Assembly (NCBI GenBank): GCA_007121455.1
Contig: SKKN01000042.1
Location: 1-37,575, forward strand
Length of the DNA stretch: 37,575 bases
Direction of reading: 5' to 3'
DNA from: Gemmatimonadota bacterium
GTDB lineage: Bacteria > Gemmatimonadota > Gemmatimonadetes > Longimicrobiales > Gaopeijiaceae
Part shown: positions 26,080-34,550 of the stretch, piece after piece
Position numbering within the stretch: the stretch's first letter is position 1
Layout: each line of letters starts with the position of its first letter
The notes under the pieces: generated by a model
Databases searched by the model: none
Told to the model about the DNA's origin: nothing
Seen by the model: the letters and a program-made list of their open reading frames with translations, nothing else
Program-made: the position numbers and the translations under genes

Positions 26080-28642
26080 TCCCCAGCGCGCGCTCGATGG
26101 CTTCCATGTCGGCCGGCTTGGTGAGGTGCGTGTTGAAGCCGGCTTTGGCTGCCCGGTCCTTGTCCTTCTGCTGGCCCCAGCCGGTAAGGGCGATGAGCGT
26201 CATGTCACGACCCCATGACGTGCTGCGGATTCGCTGCGCCAGTTCGTAGCCGTCCATGCCGGGCATACCAATATCGACAAGCGCGGCTTCCGGCTGATGA
26301 GCGGCGGCGAGAGAGAGCGCGGTGCTGCCGTCCTCCGCGGTGAGCACATCATGGCCCGCGCTGCGCAGGACGCCTGCGAGGCCATTGAGCGCATCGAGGT
26401 TGTCATCAACCGCAAGAATTCTGCGCGGTTTCTTTGTCTTTAGAATGCGGTTCACTCCGCCATGGTCGGAAGCGGAAACCGCATTTGGCTCGAGCGATTG
26501 AGCGAGCGGAATGGTCACAACAAACTCGCTCCCCTTGCCTTCGCCTTCGCTACTCGCTTCGATCGTGCCGCCGTGCACATGGACGATGCCTCGCGCAAGC
26601 GCAAGGCCGATGCCGAGCCCGCCCGTTCTGCGGTCGCGTTCGGGATCAAGCTGGGCGAACCATTCGAAGATACGTTCAATTTGGTCGGGCGGGATGCCCA
26701 CGCCGGTGTCGCGCACGCGGATGACGGCTGCAGAGTCGTTCCGCTCGATGAAAATGTCCACCGTTGAGCCCGGCTTGCTGTACTTGCATGCATTGCCGAT
26801 CAGGTTCGAGATGACCTGCACAAGACGCAGCGGATCGGCATCAACGATCAGTGGCTCGTCCGGCTTCTCACTCTTGAGGTGAACCGCGTGACCCTCCGAT
26901 GAGGGGTCCGCAGCTTCGATCGCGTGCTGCAGAACGGAATCAAGGTCGATGACTTGCTTGTCCAATTCAAACGTGCCGCGCGTGATGCGGGTCATGTCGA
27001 GCAGGTCTTCGACAAGCCGCGAGAGCTGCGTCGTCTGGCGATCGATGACGCGGGCCATGTCGTCGGCCGGGGCAGGCAGATCGCGCGTGTCCTTGAGCAA
27101 CTTCGTCGCCATGCGGATGGCCTGGAGCGGATTACGCAGCTCATGGCTGAGAACCGCAAGGAACTGGTCCTTGCGTTGATCGAGTTCGCGGATTTCGGTG
27201 ATGTCTGTATTCGTGCCGAACCAGCGCACGGTTTCGTTCTGCTGGTTGCGGATGGGAAACGCGCGAGAGAGGAACCAGCGGTACTCGCCATCCTTGCTGC
27301 GCAGCGGGAAGGTGTCCTCCCACGACTCGCCTGTGCCGATGTGCTTGCGGAAATTCTCCACGACGCGCTGCGCGTGATCGGGGTGAAGCACCTTCTGCCA
27401 ACCCCAGCCCTGCATCTCTTCGAGCGTTGTGCCGGTGTACTCGAACCACCTTCGGTTGTACCAGAAAATCTCACCGCTGGGGTCGGTCATCCACGACAGC
27501 TGCGGGATGTTCTCCGCCAGCGTGCGGAAATTCGCTTCGCTTTCGGCCAGTTCCTTTTCGATGCGCTTGCGGTCGGTGATGTCGTCCACGACAGCGACGA
27601 TGGACTGCACGTTGCCTGCATCATCGAGAATCCCAGAGACGTAGTTCCTCACCCATACCAACGTACCGTCCGGCCGCAGGTATCGCTTCTCGACGAGGAA
27701 CGTCTCGATTTCGCCGCGCGCAACGGCGACAAAGTTCTTGACGTTGTCCTCCAGATCCTCGGGGTGGGTGATGTCCTGCATGCGAAGCGCGAGCAACTCC
27801 TCTTCGTTGCGGCCGACTACTTCGCAGTACGTCTCATTCACGCGGATGAATCGGCCGGTGAGGTCCACTTCGGCGATGCCTGCGGAGGTCTGCTCGAACA
27901 CCGCGCGGAAGTGCTTCTCGCTTTCGGCCAGCGCGTGCTCCATACGCCTGCGAGCGGAGATGTCCTTGAAGAAGATCGCGACCTCGTGATTCGCCGGATC
28001 GTCGAAGCGGTAGGCGTACACATCGAACCATCGGTCCCACGCCTGCACATAGTTCTCGAACCGCTCCGGCACGCCCGTCTTCGCGATGCGGCCGTAGGTC
28101 TCGATCCAGTACGGCTCGATGTTCGGCTCGACCTCTCGCATCGTCTTGCCGATGGCGTCCTCCAACCCGCTGTGATCAGCGAACGCAGGATTGCCTTGGT
28201 AGATGAGGTAGTCAATCGGCTTGCCCGCATCGTCGTAGGTCATTCTCACGATGCAAAAGCCGTCCTGAATCGTGTCGAAGAGCGTGCGATAGCGGGTTTC
28301 GCTCTGCTGCAGATGAACCTCCCTGCGTCGATACATCGCGCCGACGACGCAGAGGAGCAGCCCAAGGCCGGCGTAGAGAACCAGATAGGCCTGCCGATGC
28401 TGATCCGCGATGACAAATGAGTGCCTTGGCTCCATGAACAGGAAGCCAGCCGTCACGGCACTGAGCACCATCGCCACCAGTCCGGGCCCGAACCCGCCGA
28501 ACCGCGCCGCCACCAGAATGGCCGCGAAGCTGATGATCAGCGGTCCCATGTCCCCCAGAAAGGGGTCCGCGATCACGCGCAATAGGATCGCAGCCGCGGT
28601 CACGGCCAGGGCAAAGGCGTATTTCGTCCAACGAGGGCGCAT
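26060..28642 (-). CDS. Hybrid sensor histidine kinase with three PAS domains and a receiver
   Basis: This encodes an 860-residue hybrid two-component kinase. Residues 8-105 contain about four membrane segments of the DUF4118/KdpD-like type (FGGFGPGLVAMVLSAV). Three PAS/PAC modules follow at about residues 115-235, 240-360 and 365-485 (each ending in DIS, DITDRKR or DITEIREL). The HisKA domain carries the phosphorylated His500 in SHELRNPLQAIR. The ATPase domain has NLIGNACKYS, DTGVGIPPDQ and GGLGIGLALARGIV. The C-terminal receiver has Asp790 in ALVDIGMPGMDG and Lys in LTKPAD. No output regulator is adjacent, and the signal is unknown. An upstream start at 28732 is possible, but 28642 begins directly before the membrane region. 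Codon use is visibly less GC-rich than in the pil genes, consistent with transfer. Confidence 0.9.
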   Translation of the reverse strand: MRPRWTKYAFALAVTAAAILLRVIADPFLGDMGPLIISFAAILVAARFGGFGPGLVAMVLSAVTAGFLFMEPRHSFVIADQHRQAYLVLYAGLGLLLCVVGAMYRRREVHLQQSETRYRTLFDTIQDGFCIVRMTYDDAGKPIDYLIYQGNPAFADHSGLEDAIGKTMREVEPNIEPYWIETYGRIAKTGVPERFENYVQAWDRWFDVYAYRFDDPANHEVAIFFKDISARRRMEHALAESEKHFRAVFEQTSAGIAEVDLTGRFIRVNETYCEVVGRNEEELLALRMQDITHPEDLEDNVKNFVAVARGEIETFLVEKRYLRPDGTLVWVRNYVSGILDDAGNVQSIVAVVDDITDRKRIEKELAESEANFRTLAENIPQLSWMTDPSGEIFWYNRRWFEYTGTTLEEMQGWGWQKVLHPDHAQRVVENFRKHIGTGESWEDTFPLRSKDGEYRWFLSRAFPIRNQQNETVRWFGTNTDITEIRELDQRKDQFLAVLSHELRNPLQAIRMATKLLKDTRDLPAPADDMARVIDRQTTQLSRLVEDLLDMTRITRGTFELDKQVIDLDSVLQHAIEAADPSSEGHAVHLKSEKPDEPLIVDADPLRLVQVISNLIGNACKYSKPGSTVDIFIERNDSAAVIRVRDTGVGIPPDQIERIFEWFAQLDPERDRRTGGLGIGLALARGIVHVHGGTIEASSEGEGKGSEFVVTIPLAQSLEPNAVSASDHGGVNRILKTKKPRRILAVDDNLDALNGLAGVLRSAGHDVLTAEDGSTALSLAAAHQPEAALVDIGMPGMDGYELAQRIRSTSWGRDMTLIALTGWGQQKDKDRAAKAGFNTHLTKPADMEAIERALGNDQLRA

Positions 28643-28786
28643 TGCAGTACCCAATACTACTACTACAAAACGGAACGGCCGAAGGCGACACCGCCCGGCG
28701 TCGCCGATGCCTGCGGACAATGCTCGAGTCAAACGGGCCGATCTGGTCCCCTTCCCCGGCGGCCCGGTCCCGGCTGGTCCTTCCGG

Positions 28787-29050
28787 TCAGACTCCCGGAA
28801 GCCACATGGCAAAAAGCGAGCCTCCGCCCGGAACGCTGTCGACCTCTATCGTCCCATGGATCGCCTGCACGAGCCGGCGGACCACCGCCAGCCTCAAACC
28901 GGTCCCTCCGGCCGGCCGCGTCGAAGCGGTGCCGACCTGCCAGAACGGGTCGAAGATCTTGCCGAGATCCTGGTTTCGATGGGTGAGCGCGATCGCCAGC
29001 TCGAAGAGTTCGAGCGCTTTCGCATCGAGGCGGTCGAGGGCACATTCTCT
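28787..29050 (-). pseudogene. Fragment of a second histidine kinase (ATPase-domain C-terminus)
   Basis: Reading the minus strand from about 28,966 down to the TGA at 28,787-28,789 gives the end of a HATPase_c domain. It has an F-box-like segment DLGKIFDPFWQVGT, a G2-box-like PAGGTGLRLAVVRRL, and a terminal VDSVPGGGSLFAMWLP. The N-box and the DxGxG segment are missing. The frame upstream (to about 29,050) continues as an unrecognised helical stretch, and no start or kinase core is present. The G2 box has Arg where Gly is usual (GLRLAV). This is therefore a truncated remnant unrelated in sequence to the intact kinase beside it. Confidence 0.7.
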
Positions 29051-29129
29051 TGAGCCTGAGCGGCTGCCGCCTCTAAACCACTGACCGCTGATACCGTGGC
29101 CTGGTAGGCCCGTGGACGCCCCCGCGGAT

Positions 29130-29153
29130 GTTGGCTAACTTGAGTAGGCCAAC
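29130..29153. promoter_or_regulatory. Palindromic operator candidate upstream of the toxin-antitoxin pair
   Basis: GTTGGC (29130-29135) and GCCAAC (29148-29153) form a perfect 6-base inverted repeat with a 12-base centre, 24 bases upstream of the antitoxin ATG. Phd/YefM antitoxins usually repress their own promoter through such palindromes. Confidence 0.5.
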
Positions 29154-29177
29154 TCCTCACGGACCCGGAGGGCCCAC

Positions 29178-29468
29178 ATGGCTCGGAAGAAGCGCGGCGC
29201 GCGCACGGTGCGGGAGGCCGCCATCGGCTACGGGGAGACCGAGGTCTCCGCGAGCGAGCTGAAGAACGCCTGGCACCAGTGGCTCGAGCGGGTCGCCGAA
29301 GGGGGGCAGAGCATCATCGTGACCCGCTACGGCAAGCCGATCGCCCGGCTCTCTCCGGCGGGAGCCGAGGCGCGAGAGCGCCGACTCTTCGGCGCCCTGG
29401 CCGGCTCGGTGACGCGCGCGGAGGACCTGGTGTCACCCACGCACGAGCCCTGGGACGCCGAGGGGTGA
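29178..29468 (+). CDS. Phd/YefM-family antitoxin
   Basis: This is a 96-residue antitoxin of the Phd/YefM fold. The core VSASELKNAWHQWLERVAEG (from about residue 23) and IIVTRYGKPIARLSP match the DNA-binding Phd domain. The C-terminal 30 residues (RRLFGALAGSVTRAEDLVSPTHEPWDAEG region) would wrap the toxin. A GGAG ribosome site lies 7 bases before the ATG. The stop overlaps the toxin start (GTGA, 29465-29468), the usual arrangement for a type II toxin-antitoxin module. It probably represses its own operon through the palindrome at 29130-29153. Confidence 0.88.
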   Translation: MARKKRGARTVREAAIGYGETEVSASELKNAWHQWLERVAEGGQSIIVTRYGKPIARLSPAGAEARERRLFGALAGSVTRAEDLVSPTHEPWDAEG

Positions 29469-29935
29469 GCAGCCGACCCTCCGAGCCGGAGGCAAGGCCG
29501 CTTCCACCCGCCGACGACCTGCCGCTCCTGCTGGACACGCACGTATGGATCTGGACGGCTGCGGGGGACGCGGAACGGCTCCGCCGCGACGTCATCGAGC
29601 GAATCGAGGAGGCCGGGCGAGCGGGCCGGATCCTCATTCACCCGATGAGCGTGTGGGAAGTAGGGACGCTGGTGAGGAAGGGCCGCCTCGCACTCGCCAT
29701 GCCTCCGGAGGAATGGGTGCACCGGGCCCTGGCGCTGCCCGGAGTCTTCCTCCTGGATCTGTCGCCCGAGTCCGCCTTGGAGGGCGCCCTCCTGCCCTCG
29801 GGGCACCTCACGGACCCCGTCGACCGCATGCTCGTCGCGGCGGCGCGGATCGAGCAGGCCTGCCTCGTGACCGCGGAGCGCCGGATCCTGGAGTTCCTGG
29901 AAGGGGGACGGGCGCGGGTGCTCGCTGCGGGGTGA
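29465..29935 (+). CDS. PIN-domain toxin (VapC-like ribonuclease)
   Basis: This encodes a 156-residue PIN-domain protein, a Mg-dependent ribonuclease toxin paired with the upstream antitoxin. The acidic cluster is present: Asp24 in LLLDTHVWIW, Glu65 in MSVWEVGTLV, and Asp117/Asp120 in LTDPVDRMLVAAA. The start is GTG at 29465, overlapping the antitoxin stop; it adds a short polar N-terminal tail of about 20 residues before the fold. All catalytic residues are intact, so the toxin is probably active. RNA target unknown. Confidence 0.9.
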   Translation: MSSRPSEPEARPLPPADDLPLLLDTHVWIWTAAGDAERLRRDVIERIEEAGRAGRILIHPMSVWEVGTLVRKGRLALAMPPEEWVHRALALPGVFLLDLSPESALEGALLPSGHLTDPVDRMLVAAARIEQACLVTAERRILEFLEGGRARVLAAG

Positions 29936-29954
29936 AGGGCGTCGGGGCATCCAC

Positions 29955-30215
29955 ATGGATGCTTCAGGCGCGTGGAGCCTCACGCCTGCCTACGACCTCA
30001 CCTTCGCGAAGGGCCGAGGGTTCACCGCGGACCATCAGATGCGAGTGGCGGGAAAGACCTCGTCGACCCATCTGGACGACCTGGTCGAAATGGGGCGGAC
30101 GTTCGGGATCCGTGCACCCCGCCGAATCGTCGAGGAGATTGCCGCGATCGTAGGGCGGTGGTCCGAATACGCGGAACGTGCGGCGGTGCCGGAGGATCGT
30201 CTGGGTCATGCCTGA
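29955..30215 (+). pseudogene. HipA-family toxin kinase, C-terminal fragment
   Basis: This 86-codon frame matches only the last part of HipA-type Ser/Thr kinase toxins. It has the segment MDASGAWSLTPAYDLTFA, then DHQMRVAGKTSSTHLDDLVE, and a terminal helix RIVEEIAAIVGRW. In full HipA (about 400 residues) the LxPAYDL segment follows the catalytic core, all of which is missing here. The junction lies at about 29,945, only a few bases after the PIN-domain gene. The fragment cannot be active and marks a deletion or recombination point. Confidence 0.8.
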
Positions 30216-30500
30216 GGCCAGCATCCTCCCTGGTCCGCTGTCCGTTCCGATGGGCTTCTTCGATGGAATCAGCGACCTTGTCAGAGTCTTGCGCTTAGGT
30301 AAGGCTAGGGCGACATCCTTATTGGAATGATCGCGCCGAATAACCTCTCTCATGAGCCACCGAAAGACATGTCCAGTGGCTGGAGAGACGATACATGGTG
30401 TTCAAAGAGAAGAGCCCGGCGCAGGAGAAGCTTGCGCATACGGCGTGAGCAGGTGTCCGGAAGATCAAACTACAGAAAGCTCGGCACTTGACCCCTGGCC
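30216..30500. other. Gene-poor stretch with no recognisable feature
   Basis: Only short frames are present. One plus-strand stretch around 30,365-30,440 reads HVQWLERRYMVFKEKSPAQE-like sequence without a start codon and is not recognised. The composition is clearly less GC-rich than in the core region. It probably consists of scrambled mobile DNA. Confidence 0.5.
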
Positions 30501-30611
30501 GTTGTCGACAACTCGGAACTCGTGATCGGGCTCGTTGCCGCAGTTGGTACCCCATTGAAGCACGTGCAAGGCTCGATCACTGAGCAACTGAAGGCGAGGG
30601 GGTATGAGTGA
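30501..30611 (+). pseudogene. Remnant resembling the N-terminus of anti-phage nucleotide deaminases
   Basis: A 36-codon frame reads VVDNSELVIGLVAAVGTPLK and continues for 16 residues to ARGYE before TGA (30609-30611). The ELVIGLV-x-AVGT-(P/D)L pattern followed by a helix ending GY resembles the start of the P-loop-containing dCTP/dCMP deaminases used against phage (AvcD-like). It has no start codon; a TGA lies four codons upstream. The deaminase domain (HAE...PCxxC) is absent. It is a scrap, and the family match rests on about 30 residues. Confidence 0.5.
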
Positions 30612-30672
30612 ATCGCCCCGGAGATCGTTGGGCCGCACCCCGTTCGAGGCCGCTCCTTGAGCTGTGGGCGAC

Positions 30673-32223
30673 TCACCGCAGTCCGAGGCGCTTGACCTGT
30701 CGGTAGAGGTTGCCCCTGTCGACGCCCAGCGAGCGCGCCGTGGCGGCGACATTGTCGGCGTGGGCGTGCAGGCGCTCGCCGATCAAACGGCGCTTGAAAT
30801 TCTCCAGCGCCTCGGCGAGCGTCGCTTCGGCCGGCACGGTCGCAGGCTGTGCGGCCTCGGAAACCGGTTCAGTCCACTCTGATTGGGCGCCTGATTGGGC
30901 GCCCAGGTGGCGTGGGGCCAGCTCCACGATGCTATCGCGAGAGGGTCGCTCGGCAGCCGCACGGACTGCAGCGCGCGAGATTGCGTGCTCGAGCTCACGC
31001 ACATTGCCGGGCCAAGCGTATTCGATCAGCCAGGGGCGGGCGGCGGAATTCAATCGCAGCCCCCGCAGCCCGAGCTTGCGCGCGCAGCGCTCCATGAAAC
31101 AGCCCGCCAGCAATGTCACGTCGTGCTCACGCTCGCGCAGTGGTGGGACCGTGATCGGGTAGACGCTCAAGCGATGATAGAGGTCGTCGCGGAAGCGGCC
31201 TTCGGCGACCTCACGGCTCAGGTCGCGGTTGGTCACCGCGATGATGCGCACGTCGACGCGGTGCGTGCGGTCATTTCCCACCCGTTGGATCTCGCCGCTT
31301 TGCAGCACGCGCAGCAGCTTCGCCTGCACAAGCAGGGGCAGCTCGCCGACTTCGTCGAGTAACAGCGTGCCCTGGTGAGCCAGCTCGAACTTGCCGGGCC
31401 GATCCCTTTCCGCTCCTGAGAAGCTGCCACGCACATGGCCGAAAAGCTCGCTCTCGGCGAGGGATTCCGGCAAAGCGGCACAGTTGACTTGGACCATGGG
31501 CTGATCGGCGCGTGGCGAATGCGACAGGATGGCGCGGGCGACGAGCTCTTTGCCGACACCGGTTTCGCCTTGGATGAGCACCGATAGGCCGGAGAGGGCA
31601 ACGACTTGGATCTCATCGCGCAGTCGTCGCATCGCCCCGCTCTCACCGATGAGTTCGTGCTCCGCGTCGCCGGACAGCCAAGACTGCTGCACCTGACGGT
31701 GCCGATCCAACTTCGACTCCAGCGCCTGGATCAGTTCTATGGCGCGGATCGAGGCTGCCCCCACCGAGGCAAAGGCACGCAGCGACTGCCGGTCCAAATT
31801 CTCGAAAGCGCTCGGCGATAGTGCGTCCAGCGTCAGCGCCCCCCAGATCTCGCCGTCGACGTGAAGTCCGACGCCGAGGCAGTCGTGCACGTGCAGCGGA
31901 CCTTCCCGTTCGATCAGTCCATCGTAGGGATCCGGCAGTGGCGACTCCGCCGGAAAACGCACCGGTCCGCGGCTGTTGATGATTTCCTGCAGCCGGGGTT
32001 GGTCCCTGAGCGCGAATCGTCGCCCCAGTGTATCGCGGCTGAGGCCCTTGATCGCCTGCGGCACCAGGTGTTCGCCCTCCAGCTTGAGCAGCGCCGTGGC
32101 ATCGCATGGAAAGTGGTCCATGATGGCGTCGAGCAGGCGCCGGAAACGGGCGGCGGCCGGCAGCTCACGTGAGAGGTCGGCGACGATGTCGGCGAGCGTG
32201 GTGAGAGTTTGGTCCGTTGTCAT
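30673..32223 (-). CDS. norR: NorR-type nitric-oxide-responsive sigma-54 activator
   Basis: This encodes a 516-residue enhancer-binding protein. The N-terminal GAF domain (about residues 15-165) keeps residues that hold the NO-sensing non-haem iron in E. coli NorR: Arg77, Asp98 and Asp101 in PDPYDG, His113 and Cys115 in HVHDC, and Asp133 in TLD. The AAA+ domain has Walker A GETGVGKE (219-226) and [12 protein letters not shown]. The sigma-54 contact loop reads GSFSGA (266-271) instead of GAFTGA. A Fis-type helix-turn-helix closes the protein ([17 protein letters not shown]). The ATG at 32223 fits NorR alignments; an upstream ATG at 32274 would add 17 residues and overlap the regulatory sites. 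It is divergent from nirK and almost certainly its regulator. Confidence 0.93.
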   Translation of the reverse strand: MTTDQTLTTLADIVADLSRELPAAARFRRLLDAIMDHFPCDATALLKLEGEHLVPQAIKGLSRDTLGRRFALRDQPRLQEIINSRGPVRFPAESPLPDPYDGLIEREGPLHVHDCLGVGLHVDGEIWGALTLDALSPSAFENLDRQSLRAFASVGAASIRAIELIQALESKLDRHRQVQQSWLSGDAEHELIGESGAMRRLRDEIQVVALSGLSVLIQGETGVGKELVARAILSHSPRADQPMVQVNCAALPESLAESELFGHVRGSFSGAERDRPGKFELAHQGTLLLDEVGELPLLVQAKLLRVLQSGEIQRVGNDRTHRVDVRIIAVTNRDLSREVAEGRFRDDLYHRLSVYPITVPPLREREHDVTLLAGCFMERCARKLGLRGLRLNSAARPWLIEYAWPGNVRELEHAISRAAVRAAAERPSRDSIVELAPRHLGAQSGAQSEWTEPVSEAAQPATVPAEATLAEALENFKRRLIGERLHAHADNVAATARSLGVDRGNLYRQVKRLGLR

Positions 32224-32238
32224 GAAGTCATCGTAGTT

Positions 32239-32309
32239 GTTCTGTCCACATCCGACAAGGGTTGTCATGAGCACATCATGGCCTGAATGAGCTCAATGGT
32301 ACCAACAAC
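32239..32309. promoter_or_regulatory. Three NorR-like binding sites (GT-N7-AC)
   Basis: GTTCTGTCCAC (32239-32249), GTCATGAGCAC (32264-32274) and GTACCAACAAC (32299-32309) fit the GT-N7-AC core known for NorR enhancer sites. They are the only matches I found in the 154-base norR-nirK gap. E. coli norVW also has three sites. The third ends nine bases before the -24 element, closer than is usual. Confidence 0.6.
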
Positions 32310-32317
32310 TTACGCGG

Positions 32318-32333
32318 TGGCACGGGTCTTGTT
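32318..32333 (+). promoter_or_regulatory. Sigma-54 (-24/-12) promoter of the nirK operon
   Basis: TGGCACGGGTCTTGTT carries the -24 GG (32319-32320) and, exactly ten bases later, GT (32331-32332) in place of the consensus -12 GC. The -24 half TGGCACG is perfect. The predicted start is near 32344, and the nirK ATG at 32378 has an AAGGAG site at 32366-32371. Confidence 0.75.
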
Positions 32334-32377
32334 ACTTCCTCGGCACGCGGTCAACCTCGCAACCCAAGGAGCTGTTT

Positions 32378-33319
32378 ATGAACCACCGCGCTGTCTCTCT
32401 CGCCCTGCTCGGCGGAGCGCTGCTCGCCGCGCCGGCAGGCGCCCAGGAAACCCACCGTGTCGAAATATCGGCGGTCGAGACCGACGTGCCGATCGATAAC
32501 TCCGGCAACATGCGCCACATGTGGACGTTTGACGGGGCCGTCCCGGGGCCGGTCGTGCGCGTACGCCAGGGCGATACCGTCGATTTCCGCTTGCACAACG
32601 ATTCCGAAAGCCAGGAAAGCCATTCCATGGACTTCCACGCCGCGCGCGTGGACGTGCTCGAGGAGTTCGCCGAAGTCTCCCCAGGCGAGAGCAAGGAGTA
32701 CACCTTCACCGCAGACTACCCCGGCGTATTCATCTATCACTGCGGTGCCGATGCGATGTCGGAGCACATCGCTCGAGGCATGTACGGAGTGATCATCGTG
32801 GACCCGGCCGAGGGCTATAGCGAGCAGTATCCGGAGCCGGATCGGGAATACGTGCTGGTGCAGGGGGATCTGTTCGAGGCGGGCAGCTCGCCCGACGCGA
32901 TCACGATGGGCCGCAACTGGGAAGCCTCTCTGATCAACGGGAAGGTGTTCCACTACAGCCCTGTGCATGATCCGAACGCCAGCCTGGTGCTCGAGGGCAA
33001 GCCCGGCGAGCGCGTCCGGATTTTCTACGTCAATGCCAACGTGAACGAATCCGCCGCCTTACATCCCATCGCGGGCATCTGGGATCGCGTCTGGGACAAC
33101 GGGAACCCGAAGAACGTGCGCCACGGGATGCAGACCGTAGAGGTGCCGCCCGCCCACGGCGCCGTATTCGATCTGGTGGCACCCGATGATCGTCCCACGA
33201 ACAACGCGATCGTCGATCACCGCATGCGTCACGCGCTCAACGGCGCGGTCAGCGTGATCATGTTCCACGACGATGCCGACCCTGACCTCGGTCGGGGCGA
33301 CAAGCTCACCCCACGGTGA
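32378..33319 (+). CDS. nirK: Copper-containing nitrite reductase NirK
   Basis: This encodes a 313-residue periplasmic enzyme that reduces nitrite to NO. A signal peptide covers residues 1-22 (LAAPAGAQ). Type 1 copper ligands are His82, Cys122, His130 and Met135 (SHSMDFH, IYHCGADAMSEHIARGM). Type 2 copper ligands are His87, His121 and His281 (NNAIVDHRMR). The active-site Asp85 and His229 (LHPIAGIWDRVW) are also present, so the enzyme should be functional. The Cys-to-His loop is one residue shorter than in the Alcaligenes type and equals the AniA-like class. It starts a four-gene run under the NorR/sigma-54 promoter. The two cytochromes downstream are plausible electron donors. Confidence 0.93.
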   Translation: MNHRAVSLALLGGALLAAPAGAQETHRVEISAVETDVPIDNSGNMRHMWTFDGAVPGPVVRVRQGDTVDFRLHNDSESQESHSMDFHAARVDVLEEFAEVSPGESKEYTFTADYPGVFIYHCGADAMSEHIARGMYGVIIVDPAEGYSEQYPEPDREYVLVQGDLFEAGSSPDAITMGRNWEASLINGKVFHYSPVHDPNASLVLEGKPGERVRIFYVNANVNESAALHPIAGIWDRVWDNGNPKNVRHGMQTVEVPPAHGAVFDLVAPDDRPTNNAIVDHRMRHALNGAVSVIMFHDDADPDLGRGDKLTPR

Positions 33320-33358
33320 TTGGCACCGTTAGATCGCTTTGATAGGGAGAGGATTTAT

Positions 33359-34102
33359 ATGCGTCGGTCGATATCTGGCTTGTATCCGATGCTGTTGGTG
33401 CTGCCGGCCCTGGCGGGGGTCGGCGGTGCCGCTGCGGCGGCGCTGTTCCCGCCCCTCATAGGGGCGGACAGTGCCGCCGCTGACGGTGAGGTGTTCGTAC
33501 GCCAAAACTGTGCTGGCTGCCACGCCGTCGATGCGATCGACTACGTGGCGCTCGGGGTGCAGGAACGGCTCGAGCGCGAGGCGCCACCGCTTTATTACGC
33601 TGGCAACAAGTATCGAGAGCAGTGGCTGGTGGAGTGGCTTCAGGAGCCGGAGGCGATCCATCCGGCCGGGTACCTGCGCCTGGAAGTGTTGCAGTCCACG
33701 AACGCGGACGATTCGGTCACGAATGAGGATATCGTTGATCATCCCGCGCTGAGCGAGGACGAGGCGGAAGAGGCGGCGGACTATCTGATGTCGCTGCGCC
33801 CGCACGACGATCTTCTGGAGGCGACCGGATACTCACCGGCTGAGCCGGCGATGCGGATGGCGATGATGCATTTTCGCCGCTTCAACGCCTGCAGTGCCTG
33901 CCACCGTGACGAGGACGGAAGCGGTGGGGTTTCCGGACCCGAGCTCTATACGGCTGGGGAGCGGTTGCAGCCGCGATTCATCGCCTCGTTTCTCGCCGAA
34001 CCTATGGCTTGGGACCCCTACTCGGGGATGCCGTCGAGCGGGTTGAATCCGGACGCAGTCCACCGCCTGGCCGACTACCTGCTCATGATCAGCGAGGAGT
34101 GA
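33359..34102 (+). CDS. Diheme c-type cytochrome
   Basis: This is a 247-residue exported protein with two haem c sites, CAGCH (51-55) and CSACH (178-182). The N-terminus has a long hydrophobic stretch (residues 9-33) that is either a signal peptide or a membrane anchor. Each haem motif starts a cytochrome-c-like half: LYYAGNKYREQWLVEWLQEPEAIHP follows the first, and PRFIASFLAEPMAWDPYSGMP follows the second, with Met residues as possible axial ligands. The ATG at 33359 has an excellent GGGAGAGGA ribosome site. It lies 39 bases after nirK and 2 bases before the next cytochrome gene. It is probably an electron carrier to NirK or to the downstream oxidase. Confidence 0.88.
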   Translation: MRRSISGLYPMLLVLPALAGVGGAAAAALFPPLIGADSAAADGEVFVRQNCAGCHAVDAIDYVALGVQERLEREAPPLYYAGNKYREQWLVEWLQEPEAIHPAGYLRLEVLQSTNADDSVTNEDIVDHPALSEDEAEEAADYLMSLRPHDDLLEATGYSPAEPAMRMAMMHFRRFNACSACHRDEDGSGGVSGPELYTAGERLQPRFIASFLAEPMAWDPYSGMPSSGLNPDAVHRLADYLLMISEE

Positions 34103-34104
34103 CC

Positions 34105-34518
34105 ATGAAGCGTTCCTGGGGAATCGTGTTGTTGTGTGCCGCCCTTCCGTGGACCGCCACTGGGGCGGATGCTCCCGAGTGGAGTGCCACTGGGACCGAT
34201 AATCCGGTGTCGGCTGCCGCCGGGGCGGACGACCTCGAGCGCGCTGAGTCTCTCTACGCGCTCTACTGCGCACAGTGTCATGGCAGCGATGGCACGGGTG
34301 ACGGCCTGAACGCACCGTACATGGATACACGGCCGCGCGATCACACCAACCGCTCAGAGATGGGCGGACGCTCCGATGACGAGTTGTTCCGGACCATCGC
34401 CGAGGGTGGTCAAGCCATGAACCTGTCGGTGATGATGCCGCCGTGGGAGGGCAGCCTCGACGAGGACGAGATCGCGGAGCTCGTGCGGTACCTGCGGGTG
34501 CTGTGCTGCCAGGAGTGA
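34105..34518 (+). CDS. Monoheme c-type cytochrome
   Basis: This is a 137-residue exported cytochrome c. A signal peptide lies at residues 1-20. The haem motif CAQCHGSDGTGDG begins at Cys55, and GGQAMNLSVMMPPWEGSLDEDEI provides the axial methionine, followed by the final helix LVRYLRVL. Between the signal and haem domain is a short Ala/Gly-rich linker. The C-terminus ends in two adjacent cysteines (CCQE), which is unusual for a small periplasmic cytochrome. It is tightly coupled to the diheme gene (2-base gap). Confidence 0.9.
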   Translation: MKRSWGIVLLCAALPWTATGADAPEWSATGTDNPVSAAAGADDLERAESLYALYCAQCHGSDGTGDGLNAPYMDTRPRDHTNRSEMGGRSDDELFRTIAEGGQAMNLSVMMPPWEGSLDEDEIAELVRYLRVLCCQE

Positions 34519-34550
34519 ACAGCCAACAAAGGCAACGAGGAGGTCGAAGG

